A stretch of DNA of 56,443 nt from Dehalococcoidia bacterium (GCA_009838465.1 VXRN01000005.1:1-56443), one strand, 5' to 3'; counted from the stretch's first letter, positions 24,707 through 34,016 are shown. Made by a program: numbers and translations. Notes: generated from the letters alone by a model not told the origin.

Positions 24707-25471
24707 GTGACTAAGAAAGTGTTGATTACAGGAATGAGCGGGTTGATAGGAGGCGTTCTGAAGGAGCACCTGCTGCAAGTGGGTGACTATGAACTAACCG
24801 CCCTCAACAGGAGAGTGGTGGAGGGAGTACGAACAGTTCGCGCCGACATCTCTGACCTGGAAAGCATCTCACCCGCATTCGAGGACCAGGATACCGTCGT
24901 ACATCTCGCTGCCTACCTGGGTTCGCAGGACTGGGAAGGCCAGCACGCAAGCAATGTTCTGGGTACATACAATGTATTCGAGGCGGCCAGACGCGCGGGA
25001 GTCAAGAGAGTGATATTTGCCTCAAGCGGTAACGCCATACGCGGTTTCGAGCGTATTCCTCCGTATTCAGATATAGCGGCGGGCAACTACGAAAAAGTGC
25101 GGCCCAATTTCCGCAGGCTTACTCACCACGACGTCAGGCCGGAGGCACTGTACGGGGCCGCAAAAGTTTGGGGTGAGGCCCTGGCCCGCCACTTTTCAGA
25201 CGACTACGGCATGAGCATGATCTGTGTTCGGATCGGATCGGTGACTCAGGGCGACCGACCCAGGACTATGCGCGAGAATGCAATATATCTGAGTCAGCGC
25301 GACGTCGCCACACATCTGAAGGCATGCATAGACGCTCCGGACGACCTCAAGTTCGATGTCTTCTTCGCGGTCTCGAACAACAAGTGGAATTACAGGGACC
25401 TCACACATCCGAAGGAAGTTCTGGGCTGGGAACCCGAGGACTCCGCGGACGACTACCCATTCAAAGGATAG
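24707..25471 (+). CDS. NAD-dependent epimerase/dehydratase (extended SDR; uronate dehydrogenase-like)
   Basis: 254 aa, NAD(P)-dependent. The nucleotide motif ITGMSGLIGGVL is at the N-terminus. FASSGNAIRGF supplies the Ser, and the catalytic YxxxK is in LYGAAKVWGEAL; VRIGSVTQGDRP follows. The layout is closest to hexuronate dehydrogenase-like SDRs, although sugar-nucleotide epimerases share most of it. GTG start with AGGAGA 6 nt upstream. Divergent from the sigma factor gene, and followed after 62 nt by an acetamidase/formamidase gene. Confidence 0.85.
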   Translation: MTKKVLITGMSGLIGGVLKEHLLQVGDYELTALNRRVVEGVRTVRADISDLESISPAFEDQDTVVHLAAYLGSQDWEGQHASNVLGTYNVFEAARRAGVKRVIFASSGNAIRGFERIPPYSDIAAGNYEKVRPNFRRLTHHDVRPEALYGAAKVWGEALARHFSDDYGMSMICVRIGSVTQGDRPRTMRENAIYLSQRDVATHLKACIDAPDDLKFDVFFAVSNNKWNYRDLTHPKEVLGWEPEDSADDYPFKG

Positions 25472-25533
25472 GAATGCCCGCAGAGTACGCGGCACATCCG
25501 AAACAGGATATTCGGACGGAGTAAAGTTTACGC

Positions 25534-26643
25534 ATGACTCAGTTTGTAAGAATTAACCGCACCAAGAGACTCAAAGATGAGCCCGAAACCGGCCACAACC
25601 GCTGGCATCCTGACATTCCCCCGATACTCGAGGTGGGCGAGAATGAGAACATCATAATAGAGACCCGCGACGCCTCCGACGGCCAGATGAACCCCACGAC
25701 CGTCGTGGACGACATGGCAGCGATGGACCAGAAGGTCAGCCATCCGCTCACAGGCCCGATCTACGTCCAGGGGGCCGAAGAAGGGGACCTCCTTGAAGTT
25801 GAGTACGTTGACATTTTCCCCGAGCCATACGGCTGGACGCGCTTCCGGCCCGGCGCTGGTTTTCTCAGGGACGTGTTCACCGAATCCTTCGTGGCACACT
25901 GGAATATTGAACACGGCTACGCCACATCCGAGCAGATCCCGGGCGTGCGAATACCGGACGGGTCTTTCATGGGAACGGCGGGGGTCGCGCCTTCCCACGG
26001 ACAGCTTGAGGCCTGGGCGTGCCGCGAACAGGAGTTGCTTGAACGCGGGGGAACAGTTCAGCCCCCGGATATCCAGGATGCGGTGCCGGGTGGTCGCATC
26101 GGACGGGAAGGGTTGCGAACAGTTCCTCCCCGCGAGAACGCGGGCAACATGGACATAAAGCAGCTAACCCGGGGTTCCCGGCTCTACATACCGGTGGCCG
26201 TGGAAGGCGCACTCTTCTCTGTCGGCGACGGCCACTTCGCCCAGGGAGACGGCGAAGTGTGCATCACCGCCATCGAGATGGGCGCGACGGTAGGCGCGCG
26301 TTTCAAAGTCCACAAGGGAGAGGCTGAACGCAGAAATATCCGAAATCCGCGCTTCTCCCACCCCGGATACTTCCTGCCGCCCGACATATCCGTCCCCAGG
26401 AACTTCACCGCCACGATGGGCTACCCGATACGGGAGGATGGAACACAGGAGGGCGAGGACGTAACGCTCGCGGCTCGAAATGCACTGCTGGACATGATAG
26501 AGCTAATCTGTGAGAGGGGATACACGGCGGAGCAGTCCTACGTAATCTGCTCGGTGGCGGTTGACCTCCGTATAAGTAACATAGTGGACCTGCCAAATGT
26601 AACTGTGTCGGCGTTCCTGCCGGAGGACATATTCACGGGATAG
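25534..26643 (+). CDS. Acetamidase/formamidase family protein
   Basis: A 369-aa FmdA/AmdA-type amidohydrolase, releasing ammonia from formamide, acetamide or similar small amides. Recognisable parts are HNRWHPDIPPILEV, HPLTGPIYVQGAEEGD, the long GVAPSHGQ...PPRENAGNMDIKQL segment, GDGHFAQGDGEVC and ERGYTAEQSYVICSVAVDLR. The length is near the family norm. An amidase of this kind could use the amide product of a nitrile hydratase such as that at 12.7-14.1 kb, but the genes are 11 kb apart. It ends 11 nt before the convergent kinase-like gene. Confidence 0.9.
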   Translation: MTQFVRINRTKRLKDEPETGHNRWHPDIPPILEVGENENIIIETRDASDGQMNPTTVVDDMAAMDQKVSHPLTGPIYVQGAEEGDLLEVEYVDIFPEPYGWTRFRPGAGFLRDVFTESFVAHWNIEHGYATSEQIPGVRIPDGSFMGTAGVAPSHGQLEAWACREQELLERGGTVQPPDIQDAVPGGRIGREGLRTVPPRENAGNMDIKQLTRGSRLYIPVAVEGALFSVGDGHFAQGDGEVCITAIEMGATVGARFKVHKGEAERRNIRNPRFSHPGYFLPPDISVPRNFTATMGYPIREDGTQEGEDVTLAARNALLDMIELICERGYTAEQSYVICSVAVDLRISNIVDLPNVTVSAFLPEDIFTG

Positions 26644-26654
26644 CTCCAGGAGTC

Positions 26655-27674
26655 TCAGAACAGCCCACGCAGTGCGCTGTCGGCATCGAAGAGATACTTA
26701 TTCCAGTAAGGTGACCTCAGTTCCCGGAGTGCCGCGCGCCAGGCTTCTTCGGCATCGCCGTCTCTCTTGGCGGACTCGGTCGCAGCGATGTAATCCCGGA
26801 AGTCCGCCTTGAACCGGGCTGGCGAGTCGTACTCACGTCGCCCAATCGCGGACAGTATCTTCAGCGCGGAATCGGCCTGCCTCGCGTCCGCCATTGCGTA
26901 CTCTTTGGAAAGCGCCTCGGCCTTTCGGTCCAGTGTCCCCGAGAGCCTGAACTCCCGTGTCCGTGCGAACTGCTCCGCCTCTCTCAACGGCTTCTCCGGG
27001 GTAGTGTACAGCCGGAACACGTCGAACAGAATATCGTTCAGGTCGAATGCGGGGCGGCGTGGAGTAGCCGCGCTTGGTTCTCGTAGCGTACCTAGGTCAA
27101 TTACCCTGCTCGTACCGGACGCAGGAAAGAAGAACACGTTCTGTGGGCCAAGGTCCTGAGCCAAGTAGCCTTCTTCATAGAAGCGTTCTATGATTCCAAG
27201 CGTGCTGAGGGCGGGATTCGTGTACCCACGACCGATGTATTCACTTGCCGGATGCAGAACGAACAGGTTGTGCGGTAGCCCGACCGGATGCCCCCTTATC
27301 ATGTCCGACACGCCCCCGACCAGAGGTACACCCTTGGCCCGCTCCTCAACCTGAACTGAATAGGGGTTGTCGAGGTCGTCGCCGAAGTACCAGCCGAAAG
27401 AATCCCGCTCGGTCAGCCTATGCAGCTTTACCAGGCCTGCCATTTCCCCAATCCGCGTCCGAATCTCCGCCTGCAACAGAGTCCGCTTCTCCACATCACC
27501 GTGCATATTCCGTGACACCAGCGTCGGATGCGGCCTCTTGACCACGACTGGCTCGCCGCTTTGGGTATCGGTTGCGGCGAATACTTGGAGGTCCGCGCCT
27601 TCGCCAAGTACGTCTCCGAGCCGGAACCGCTTCAGTTCAGTGGGTCTTGAGCGTGGGATCATGGGTTTTTCCAC
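26655..27674 (-). CDS. Protein kinase-like fold protein with altered catalytic motifs
   Basis: 339 aa. A glycine-rich loop GEGADLQV (24-31) and the Lys in PVVVKRP (Lys46) resemble the N-lobe of Ser/Thr kinases. The catalytic loop position reads AQDLGPQNVFFF (HRDxKxxN-like: His-Arg replaced by Ala-Gln, Lys by Gly, Asp and Asn kept). The DFG position reads VIDLGT. The C-terminal 110 residues are helical and charged, of unknown role. It may phosphorylate a small molecule or be a pseudokinase. It is divergent from the SthA-like gene and no partner is obvious. Confidence 0.65.
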   Translation of the reverse strand: MEKPMIPRSRPTELKRFRLGDVLGEGADLQVFAATDTQSGEPVVVKRPHPTLVSRNMHGDVEKRTLLQAEIRTRIGEMAGLVKLHRLTERDSFGWYFGDDLDNPYSVQVEERAKGVPLVGGVSDMIRGHPVGLPHNLFVLHPASEYIGRGYTNPALSTLGIIERFYEEGYLAQDLGPQNVFFFPASGTSRVIDLGTLREPSAATPRRPAFDLNDILFDVFRLYTTPEKPLREAEQFARTREFRLSGTLDRKAEALSKEYAMADARQADSALKILSAIGRREYDSPARFKADFRDYIAATESAKRDGDAEEAWRAALRELRSPYWNKYLFDADSALRGLF

Positions 27675-27747
27675 CGCAGCAGTATGAATTGAGATTTCTG
27701 AAAGCGTTTCCGATCTGAATGAGTACTGGATTCATCCAACAGGTCCG

Positions 27748-27776
27748 TTGCAATAACAGGTTAATCGTAAGACAAT
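27748..27776 (+). promoter_or_regulatory. Promoter of the SthA-like gene
   Basis: TTGCAA (27748-27753), a 17-bp spacer and GACAAT (27771-27776). The -10 ends 9 nt before the ATG at 27786, so the transcript would have almost no 5' leader. A short GGGA lies in between. Confidence 0.4.
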
Positions 27777-27785
27777 AGGGACAGT

Positions 27786-29204
27786 ATGCCCCACTACGAC
27801 ATGATAGTCATCGGCTCCGGCCCATCTGGACAGCGGGCAGCAGTCCAGGCGGCCAAGCTGGGCAAGGCCGTTGCCATCTGCGAAAGGCGCGAACTCGTGG
27901 GCGGCGTTTGCGTGAATACCGGGACCATTCCATCCAAGACCTTCAGGGAGGGAGCGCTCTATCTCAGCGGATTCATACAGCGCGGCATATACGGCCAGTC
28001 CTATTTCGTCAAGGAGAATATCACGATGGGTGACCTGGTTTCGCGCTGCAACATGGTCATAGAGCGCGAGGTGGACATCATCCGACACCAGATGCAGCGC
28101 AACCAAGTTGTAGTAATTGACGGAATGGCACGATTTCTGTCCGACCAGGAACTGGAGATAACCAGCGAGAACTCACGGATTCAGATTACTGCGGACAACA
28201 TCGTAATTGCGGTAGGTACCGAGTCCGCTCACCCGACCGAGGCGCACATTGACGGCAGGAAGGTGGTCACCGCTGACGAGGTCCTGGATATGCCCGAACT
28301 TCCGCGCACGATGACAGTCGTGGGCGGCGGAGTGGTGGGAATGGAGTACGCCTCCATATTCGCCGCGCTCGGCGTGGAGGTGACGATCGTGGACGCGCGC
28401 AAGAGACTCCTGGAGTTTCTGGACGGCGAGATGGTTGACTCACTCATATACCACATGCGTGATATGGACTGCGTATTCAGGCTCGGCGAGCGGGTCGGGC
28501 GGGTAGATTCACACGGACAGGGCAGGGTGGTCGCCACTCTGGACAGTGGCAAGCGGGTAATATCAGAGGCTCTTCTGTACTCGGTCGGCCGCGTGGGCGC
28601 GACAGGCGACCTCAACCTGCCCGCGGCGGGACTGGACGCGGACGAGAGGGGCCGGATAAGCGTGAACGAACGCTACCGCACCGCCCAGCCCCACATCTAC
28701 GCAGTCGGGGATGTCATTGGCTTCCCCTCGCTTGCCTCAACCTCGATGGAGCAAGGACGCATCGCCGCCTGCAATGCCTTTGGGGTATCTTATACTTCCG
28801 AACGCAGCCTGTTTCCTTACGGAATCTACTCTGTTCCCGAGATTGCAATGGTGGGCCAGACGGAAGAGACACTCACAGAGAACCGGGTCCCCTACGAGAT
28901 AGGTGTGGCTCGATACCGAGAGATAGCGCGTGGAGCCATAATGGGGGCGACCCAGGGGATGCTCAAGATTCTGTTCGACCGCGAGAGTCGGAAAGTCCTG
29001 GGAGTGCATATCATCGGCCACAGCGCGTCGGAGCTGATACACATCGGGCAGTCAGTACTCGCTTTCGGAGGAAGCCTGGACTACTTCGTCAATACTGTGT
29101 TCAACTATCCCACTCTGGCCGAAGCATACAAAGTCGCCGCGCTTGACGGATACAACAAAGTTGGTCCGGAAGATAGCGAAGCGCCGCTCCCATACTGGAG
29201 CTAG
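27786..29204 (+). CDS. sthA: Soluble pyridine nucleotide transhydrogenase-like flavoprotein (SthA family)
   Basis: A 472-aa FAD protein of the disulfide reductase superfamily. FAD-binding GSGPSG (residues 10-15) is followed by GGVCVNTGTIPSK, which has Cys42 but lacks the second Cys of the usual CxxxxC. This loss is typical of SthA, which shuttles hydride between NADPH and NAD+. An NAD(P)-binding GGGVVGMEYASIFAALG lies in the middle, and the dimerisation domain includes GVHIIGHSASELIHIGQ. The length agrees with E. coli SthA (466 aa). It ends 8 nt before a convergent gene. Confidence 0.88.
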   Translation: MPHYDMIVIGSGPSGQRAAVQAAKLGKAVAICERRELVGGVCVNTGTIPSKTFREGALYLSGFIQRGIYGQSYFVKENITMGDLVSRCNMVIEREVDIIRHQMQRNQVVVIDGMARFLSDQELEITSENSRIQITADNIVIAVGTESAHPTEAHIDGRKVVTADEVLDMPELPRTMTVVGGGVVGMEYASIFAALGVEVTIVDARKRLLEFLDGEMVDSLIYHMRDMDCVFRLGERVGRVDSHGQGRVVATLDSGKRVISEALLYSVGRVGATGDLNLPAAGLDADERGRISVNERYRTAQPHIYAVGDVIGFPSLASTSMEQGRIAACNAFGVSYTSERSLFPYGIYSVPEIAMVGQTEETLTENRVPYEIGVARYREIARGAIMGATQGMLKILFDRESRKVLGVHIIGHSASELIHIGQSVLAFGGSLDYFVNTVFNYPTLAEAYKVAALDGYNKVGPEDSEAPLPYWS

Positions 29205-29212
29205 GAGTAGAT

Positions 29213-29953
29213 TTAGGGCTCCACCCTGAACGCGTGTCTTGACAACCTGCCCATCCCCAGTTCCTCAGAGGCGCTGATGATTATGTCGGTGGCAGCGTCA
29301 AGGTTCATTTCGCTGGTGTTGATTACCAGGTGATAGTGTTCAGCTCCGTCCGGGCTGTCAATTCCGAAGAACCTCTGGAAATATGCGAGTCTCGCCGCGT
29401 CCCTCGACCGTATAGCATTTTCCGCGGTAGCCTGGTCCATTCTCTCGCGCACCATGACACGTTCGACACGATCTTCAAAGGTGGCGATAAGCCCCACACG
29501 CAGTACATTGGGATTGTCTTTGAGTATGATGTGCGCACCCCGGCCAACGATTACCACGTTGTCGCCGGAGGCTAGCTCGGTTATCACGTTTCGTATTGCG
29601 GTGATGTAGGAGTCGTCATCTATTTCATGTCCGCGGGTGGCGATGAGATTAGGCAGTTCGTCGTACTCTGAAACCAGGAATTCAGGATATACCGTCCCGA
29701 AGTAAGGGTCGGAGCCGCCTCCGGTGTAAGCGGTGCGTTCCATGATGCGCTGAATGATCCTCGAGAATCGCTCAGAACGGGTAGGAGGCCGCTGCTCTCG
29801 CTGATCAAGCGCCTCGACTGTCGCTTGTAACTCACGGGCTACATTAGATAAGATAAGCCTGTCCACATAGTCGGCGTCTATTCTGCGGGACAACTCAGGA
29901 CCCAGGAATCTTCCGCCTCCACCGGCCAGGCCACCGGTAACAATTACAGCCAT
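29213..29953 (-). CDS. Cytidylate kinase-like family protein
   Basis: A 246-aa P-loop NTPase of the cytidylate kinase-like family. The phosphate-binding segment is the Gly-rich GGLAGGGGRFLGPELSRRI. NVVIVGRGAHIIL forms the second strand, and an Arg-rich lid contains EDRVERVMVRERMDQATAEN. These proteins resemble nucleotide monophosphate kinases, but the substrate is usually unproven. It lies convergent to the SthA-like gene and divergent from the histidine kinase. Confidence 0.82.
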   Translation of the reverse strand: MAVIVTGGLAGGGGRFLGPELSRRIDADYVDRLILSNVARELQATVEALDQREQRPPTRSERFSRIIQRIMERTAYTGGGSDPYFGTVYPEFLVSEYDELPNLIATRGHEIDDDSYITAIRNVITELASGDNVVIVGRGAHIILKDNPNVLRVGLIATFEDRVERVMVRERMDQATAENAIRSRDAARLAYFQRFFGIDSPDGAEHYHLVINTSEMNLDAATDIIISASEELGMGRLSRHAFRVEP

Positions 29954-30057
29954 TTCAGCCCTCGCTTTCCGAATTCACGCATCCGGTCAGGGAATAAGTG
30001 TTCACGCGACACAGCCCTTCGGCTCACGACCGCCACATGACATCAGCGTTTCCGCTC

Positions 30058-30086
30058 TTGCCACGTTATGGTTGAAACGTCATAAT
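30058..30086 (+). promoter_or_regulatory. Promoter of the histidine kinase/response regulator operon
   Basis: TTGCCA (30058-30063), a 17-bp spacer and CATAAT (30081-30086). The transcript would have a leader of about 155 nt before GTG 30250. The remaining part of 29954-30249 shows no gene. Confidence 0.55.
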
Positions 30087-30249
30087 GCTAAAGGTCAGAT
30101 TCAGTGATTCTCTGGCGTTCAGCATCACGAACTAGCTGAACTCAAGCAGAGTCTATATGCGGTTTTGCGGGTATGTCAACATGGCAAATCAGACATGAAT
30201 CAGCCTTCGTCAATGTTGGTTGCACCAATCCAATGACTCGGAGAAGACT

Positions 30250-32523
30250 GTGACGGTTAGAAACGCAGAGTCTGCAACTCTGGAAAGGCGACTTCGTCTT
30301 GCTCGAGAGCGAATAGCTGAGCTTGAAGCGCTTCAGCGAAGGAGCAGGAGAGTCAGCGGTGTTTTGACTCGCCTGGCAACGCTTGCCGACCATAGCCCCA
30401 GCGCGATAGTGGAGTTCGACAGCGTCGTCACCTATCTCAATCACTCGGCAAGGGAAAAATTTCCTGGCCTGGACGTGATGGGACTCAAGCATCCCCTGTT
30501 GTCAGGCTTGGACGAGGTTATCAGCGTGATGAGAGTTGGAGGCTGTCTCACCAGTACTCGTGAAGTGAGTGTGGGCGACAGTATCTTCAGTCAGAAGATC
30601 GTATTGGAGCAGGACTCACCGCAGGTCAGCGTTTATTCCGACGACATCACCGAAGACCGAGCCTTGCACAACGCCCTGAAACTCGCGTCTGAGGAGACCG
30701 AGTTGCTGGCCGCCGAGAACGCTCTTGTGGCCGAGATCGGGATGATCATCAGCTCATCATTGGAGATAAGCGACGTCTATGAAGGATTCGCGCAGCAGGT
30801 CAGGGAGCTCATACCCTTCGACCGAATTGCCATAAGCCTGGTGGACATGGAGTCTTTCACTTTCAATAACCAGTATGTATTCGGAGTTGACGCGCCCGGC
30901 AGAGAAGAGGGAAGAGTTGTTCCTCTGAGAGACACTATGATACTGCGTGCAATCGAGGAGAGACGTGCCCTGATTCTACAGGGTGACCTCGAAGAACTTT
31001 CCAGACGCTTCCCTATGATGGTCAGATCTGGCCTGAAGTCCGTACTTCTGGCGCCCATCGTCTTCAAGAGCGAGATACTGGGAGTGCTGCATATGCGCTC
31101 CCTCGATGAGGACGCATACAATCATCACCATCTCGATCTGGCGACCAAGGTGGCTGCTCAGATAGCTCCGGCCATAGCTAATTCCCAGCTATACGCCCAA
31201 CATACCGAGGCTGAGGCTGAGGCTAAGCGCCTGGCCCTCCAGAACGCCGCCATCGCCGAGATCGGAAGAATCATCACTGCGTCCCTCGACATCGAGGACG
31301 TGTACGCGGGGTTCGCCGAGCAGACACGACTGCTCATAGGGTTCGACCGCATCGTCGTCAGCCTGCTAAGCCGCGATTCCGACGACTTCACTAACGCCTA
31401 CGTAATCGGGGTGCCGGTTTCCAACAGGGACCGGGGAGACCTGATAGGACTCAAGGGTACATTTACCGACGAAGTAGTACGACAGCAGCGAGCCATCCTG
31501 TTCCTCCCCGATTCCCTCCACGAGACTCGAACCATGTTCCCGGGCCTGATCCCACAGTATCATAGCGGACTTCGCTCATTCATCAGCGTACCGCTTGTTT
31601 ACAAGGACTCGACCGTTGGCGTACTGCATTTTAGTTCCATTAAGCCGAACGCATACAGCGACTACGAAGTGGGTATAGCCGATCTTATTGCGGCCCAGAT
31701 AGCGGGAGCGATAGAGAACTCGCATTTGCACGCGGAAACAGTGGAAGCCGATAGAATCCTTCAGCAACAGGCACAGGAATTGGCGCGTTCGAATGCTGAA
31801 TTGGAACAGTTCGCCTATGTCGCGTCCCACGACCTTCAGGAGCCCCTGAGAGTAATCACAGGCTATGTTAGCTTATTGGAACAGCGCTACTCTGACAAGC
31901 TGGATCAGGACGCTAGGGAATTCATAGGTTTCGCTACCGATGCCGCTCACCGTATGCGAGCACTGATAGAGGCCTTGCTCGAGTTTTCACGTGTGGAGAC
32001 CCACGGCAATCCCTTCGAGAAGATGGACTGCAACCGCGCCCTGTCCGAGGCGATTGCCGACCTGGAAGTGTCCATATACGAGTCGGAAGCGGATGTTACC
32101 TCGGACCCTCTGCCTGATGTAGTAGGCGACCAAATTCAGATAACTCATGTATTTGAGAATCTTATATCCAACGCCATAAAGTTCAGAAAGGACGACTGCC
32201 TGCCGAAAATTCACATTTCATGCTCACCGTCGGAGGATAGCTGGCAGATCTCCGTCGCCGACAACGGCACAGGCATCAGGCCCAGGTACCAGGAGCGTAT
32301 ATTCGGAATGTTCAAGCGGGCGCATAAGAGAAGCAAATATCCGGGGACGGGTATAGGGCTTGCGCTATGCCAGAAGATCGTAGAACGCCATGGAGGGCGA
32401 ATCTGGGTAGAGTCTGAAGTCAACCAGGGCTCGACCTTCCACTTCACGATTCCAACCATCAAGGAGAAATACCATGACACTTGGAGACAGCAGGCCAGTA
32501 CAAATACTGCTGGTCGAGGATAA
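30250..32523 (+). CDS. Sensor histidine kinase (PAS-like, two GAF, HisKA, HATPase)
   Basis: 757 aa, no membrane segment, so a cytoplasmic sensor. An N-terminal coiled coil (about 1-45) leads to a PAS-like region (about 50-140). Two homologous GAF domains follow, each starting from a similar helix (EIGMIISSSLEISDVYEGFA and EIGRIITASLDIEDVYAGFA). The H-box is FAYVASHDLQEPLRVITGY, a form frequent in phytochrome-type kinases. The N-box ENLISNAIKF, G1 DNGTGI and G2 GTGIGLALCQKIVERHGG are complete. No chromophore Cys or PHY domain is evident. GTG 30250 has GGAG 6 nt upstream; a TTG at 30220 is less likely. The response regulator starts inside its last 50 nt. Confidence 0.92.
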   Translation: MTVRNAESATLERRLRLARERIAELEALQRRSRRVSGVLTRLATLADHSPSAIVEFDSVVTYLNHSAREKFPGLDVMGLKHPLLSGLDEVISVMRVGGCLTSTREVSVGDSIFSQKIVLEQDSPQVSVYSDDITEDRALHNALKLASEETELLAAENALVAEIGMIISSSLEISDVYEGFAQQVRELIPFDRIAISLVDMESFTFNNQYVFGVDAPGREEGRVVPLRDTMILRAIEERRALILQGDLEELSRRFPMMVRSGLKSVLLAPIVFKSEILGVLHMRSLDEDAYNHHHLDLATKVAAQIAPAIANSQLYAQHTEAEAEAKRLALQNAAIAEIGRIITASLDIEDVYAGFAEQTRLLIGFDRIVVSLLSRDSDDFTNAYVIGVPVSNRDRGDLIGLKGTFTDEVVRQQRAILFLPDSLHETRTMFPGLIPQYHSGLRSFISVPLVYKDSTVGVLHFSSIKPNAYSDYEVGIADLIAAQIAGAIENSHLHAETVEADRILQQQAQELARSNAELEQFAYVASHDLQEPLRVITGYVSLLEQRYSDKLDQDAREFIGFATDAAHRMRALIEALLEFSRVETHGNPFEKMDCNRALSEAIADLEVSIYESEADVTSDPLPDVVGDQIQITHVFENLISNAIKFRKDDCLPKIHISCSPSEDSWQISVADNGTGIRPRYQERIFGMFKRAHKRSKYPGTGIGLALCQKIVERHGGRIWVESEVNQGSTFHFTIPTIKEKYHDTWRQQASTNTAGRG

Positions 32524-32920
32524 CCCTGCGGACGCGCGACTGACCCAGGAAGCCATCAGAGATACAGAGTTCAGATACCAGTTACACCTTGCGGAAGATG
32601 GGGAAGAAGCGATGGAATTCCTATACCAGGAAGGAGAATTCGCTGACGTTCCCCGGCCGGACCTGATTTTGCTCGACCTGAACCTTCCGGGAATGGATGG
32701 ACGGGAAGTGCTCGCTGAGATTAAGTCCGATGAAAATTTGGGTTCCATACCGGTAGTCGTGCTCACCACTTCCACCGCTCAGCAGGACCTTCTTTACTCA
32801 TACGGCTTGCGGGCGAACAGTTATGTGAACAAACCCATAGACAGGGATCGTTTCAACGATATGATAAAAAGTGTGATGGAATACTGGATCAATATTTCCA
32901 CTCTTCCTGGTCGCCAGTAG
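32474..32920 (+). CDS. Rcp1-like single-domain response regulator
   Basis: A 148-aa receiver domain without an output domain. It has the acidic VEDNPAD, phospho-acceptor Asp68 in LILLDLNLPGMDG, the Thr/Ser in VVLTTS and the conserved Lys in VNKPID. The Rcp1 group partners phytochrome-like kinases, matching the H-box type of the upstream gene. The ATG lies inside the kinase gene (50-nt overlap in another frame) with AAGGAG 8 nt upstream, so the two are made together. Output must be through protein contact. Confidence 0.93.
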   Translation: MTLGDSRPVQILLVEDNPADARLTQEAIRDTEFRYQLHLAEDGEEAMEFLYQEGEFADVPRPDLILLDLNLPGMDGREVLAEIKSDENLGSIPVVVLTTSTAQQDLLYSYGLRANSYVNKPIDRDRFNDMIKSVMEYWINISTLPGRQ

Positions 32921-32947
32921 CCGTCACCTGAAGGAAGAGGTGTGCAA

Positions 32948-33421
32948 ATGGCTGTCAGAAAGTTCTGGCTGGTAAAATCCGAACCAGAGGCGTATTCGTT
33001 CGATGACCTTCTCAGCGAAGAAGATCAGACTGCCGAATGGGATGGAGTGCGTAACTATACGGCCCGCAATACTATGCGCGATGACATGCAGGCTGGGGAC
33101 GGCGTCCTCTTCTACCACTCTAACTCCAAGCCAACTGCCGTGGTCGGCTATGCCACCGTAGTGAAATCGGGATACCCGGACGACACGGCGTGGGACCCCG
33201 ATTCGGAACACCCTGACCCCAGAAGTACACCGGACAATCCCATCTGGTACATGGTTGACATCAAGGCGGAGAACAAGTTCCGCAGTCCCGTGACCCTCCA
33301 GCAAATCAAAGCCCATGGAGATCTCAAGGACATGGTACTTGTCAATAATTCGCGCCTGTCCGTACAGCCAGTCACGAATCGAGAATGGAAAATCATCCTC
33401 ACACTTGGGATGGACGGTTGA
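32948..33421 (+). CDS. EVE domain-containing protein
   Basis: 157 aa, PUA-like EVE fold. KFWLVKSEPEAYSFDDL, WDGVRNYTARN, GDGVLFYHSNS and the WYMVDI strand are the usual landmarks. EVE proteins are thought to bind modified bases in DNA or RNA; the in vivo role is unclear. The start ATG 32948 follows GAAGGAAGAGG. It lies 27 nt after the response regulator in the same direction, probably in the same operon. Confidence 0.9.
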   Translation: MAVRKFWLVKSEPEAYSFDDLLSEEDQTAEWDGVRNYTARNTMRDDMQAGDGVLFYHSNSKPTAVVGYATVVKSGYPDDTAWDPDSEHPDPRSTPDNPIWYMVDIKAENKFRSPVTLQQIKAHGDLKDMVLVNNSRLSVQPVTNREWKIILTLGMDG

Positions 33422-33422
33422 G

Positions 33423-33935
33423 TTGTACTCCTGGCGCTTAGATCCGAATCTTAGCGGAACCAGCGACCTCGACTACCTCGGTCAGTTAGCCCTCCACCTC
33501 ACAGACGAGATCAGCCGAAGTCCGAATTCGTCAGAACTCTACTTCCGCAGGGCTAATGCCTATCTGGACTCAGGGCGTTTCCAGGACGCGATTGACGACT
33601 ATACTAAGGCCATAGATTTGTCCCCGTTGGACGCCATCTTCTTTAACAATCGCGGCATTGCCCATCGCTACATGGGAGATTTCAACTCCGCGGTTGCGGA
33701 TTACGACCAGGCGCTGCTCCTCAACCCTGAATATCGCGACGCATTCACAAATCGTGGAGTAGTCTATGCGGATATGGGCGACTTGGACTCTGCTGTAAGC
33801 GACTTCGACATGGCGATAGAATTGGATTCTGAATTCTGGTTCGCATACAGCCAGCGGGGGCTGGCGCTGTGGGCGCTTGGGAGGCGCGAGGAGGCCGAGG
33901 CGGACTACGCTAGACTGAGGGAACTACAATCGTGA
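33423..33935 (+). CDS. Tetratricopeptide repeat protein
   Basis: 170 aa with about three to four TPR units: ELYFRRANAYLDSGRFQDAI, IFFNNRGIAHRYMGDFNSAV, AFTNRGVVYADMGDLDSAVS and WFAYSQRGLALWALGRREEA. TPR arrays bind peptides or partner proteins; no enzyme domain or signal peptide is seen. The TTG start at 33423 lies right after the EVE stop, which suggests translational coupling; the open frame extends upstream within the EVE gene in another phase. Confidence 0.8.
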   Translation: MYSWRLDPNLSGTSDLDYLGQLALHLTDEISRSPNSSELYFRRANAYLDSGRFQDAIDDYTKAIDLSPLDAIFFNNRGIAHRYMGDFNSAVADYDQALLLNPEYRDAFTNRGVVYADMGDLDSAVSDFDMAIELDSEFWFAYSQRGLALWALGRREEAEADYARLRELQS

Positions 33936-33973
33936 CTTCAGCGAAAAACGTCGTATATTTGTTCTCTCATTGC

Positions 33974-34016
33974 TTGACAATACGCTTGTTCTGTTCTATT
34001 ATTAGAACGTCCTAAT
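33974..34016 (+). promoter_or_regulatory. Strong promoter with overlapping palindromic operators
   Basis: TTGACA (33974-33979), a 17-bp spacer and TATTAT (33997-34002). GTTCTA-TTAT-TAGAAC (33993-34008) covers the -10, and ATTAGAACGTCCTAAT (34001-34016, one mismatch) follows it. Dyads over the -10 and start site suggest repression by a small dimeric regulator. The 230-nt leader up to 34245 contains an ACTGGG/CCCAGT hairpin (34203-34220) but no recognised gene. Confidence 0.6.
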
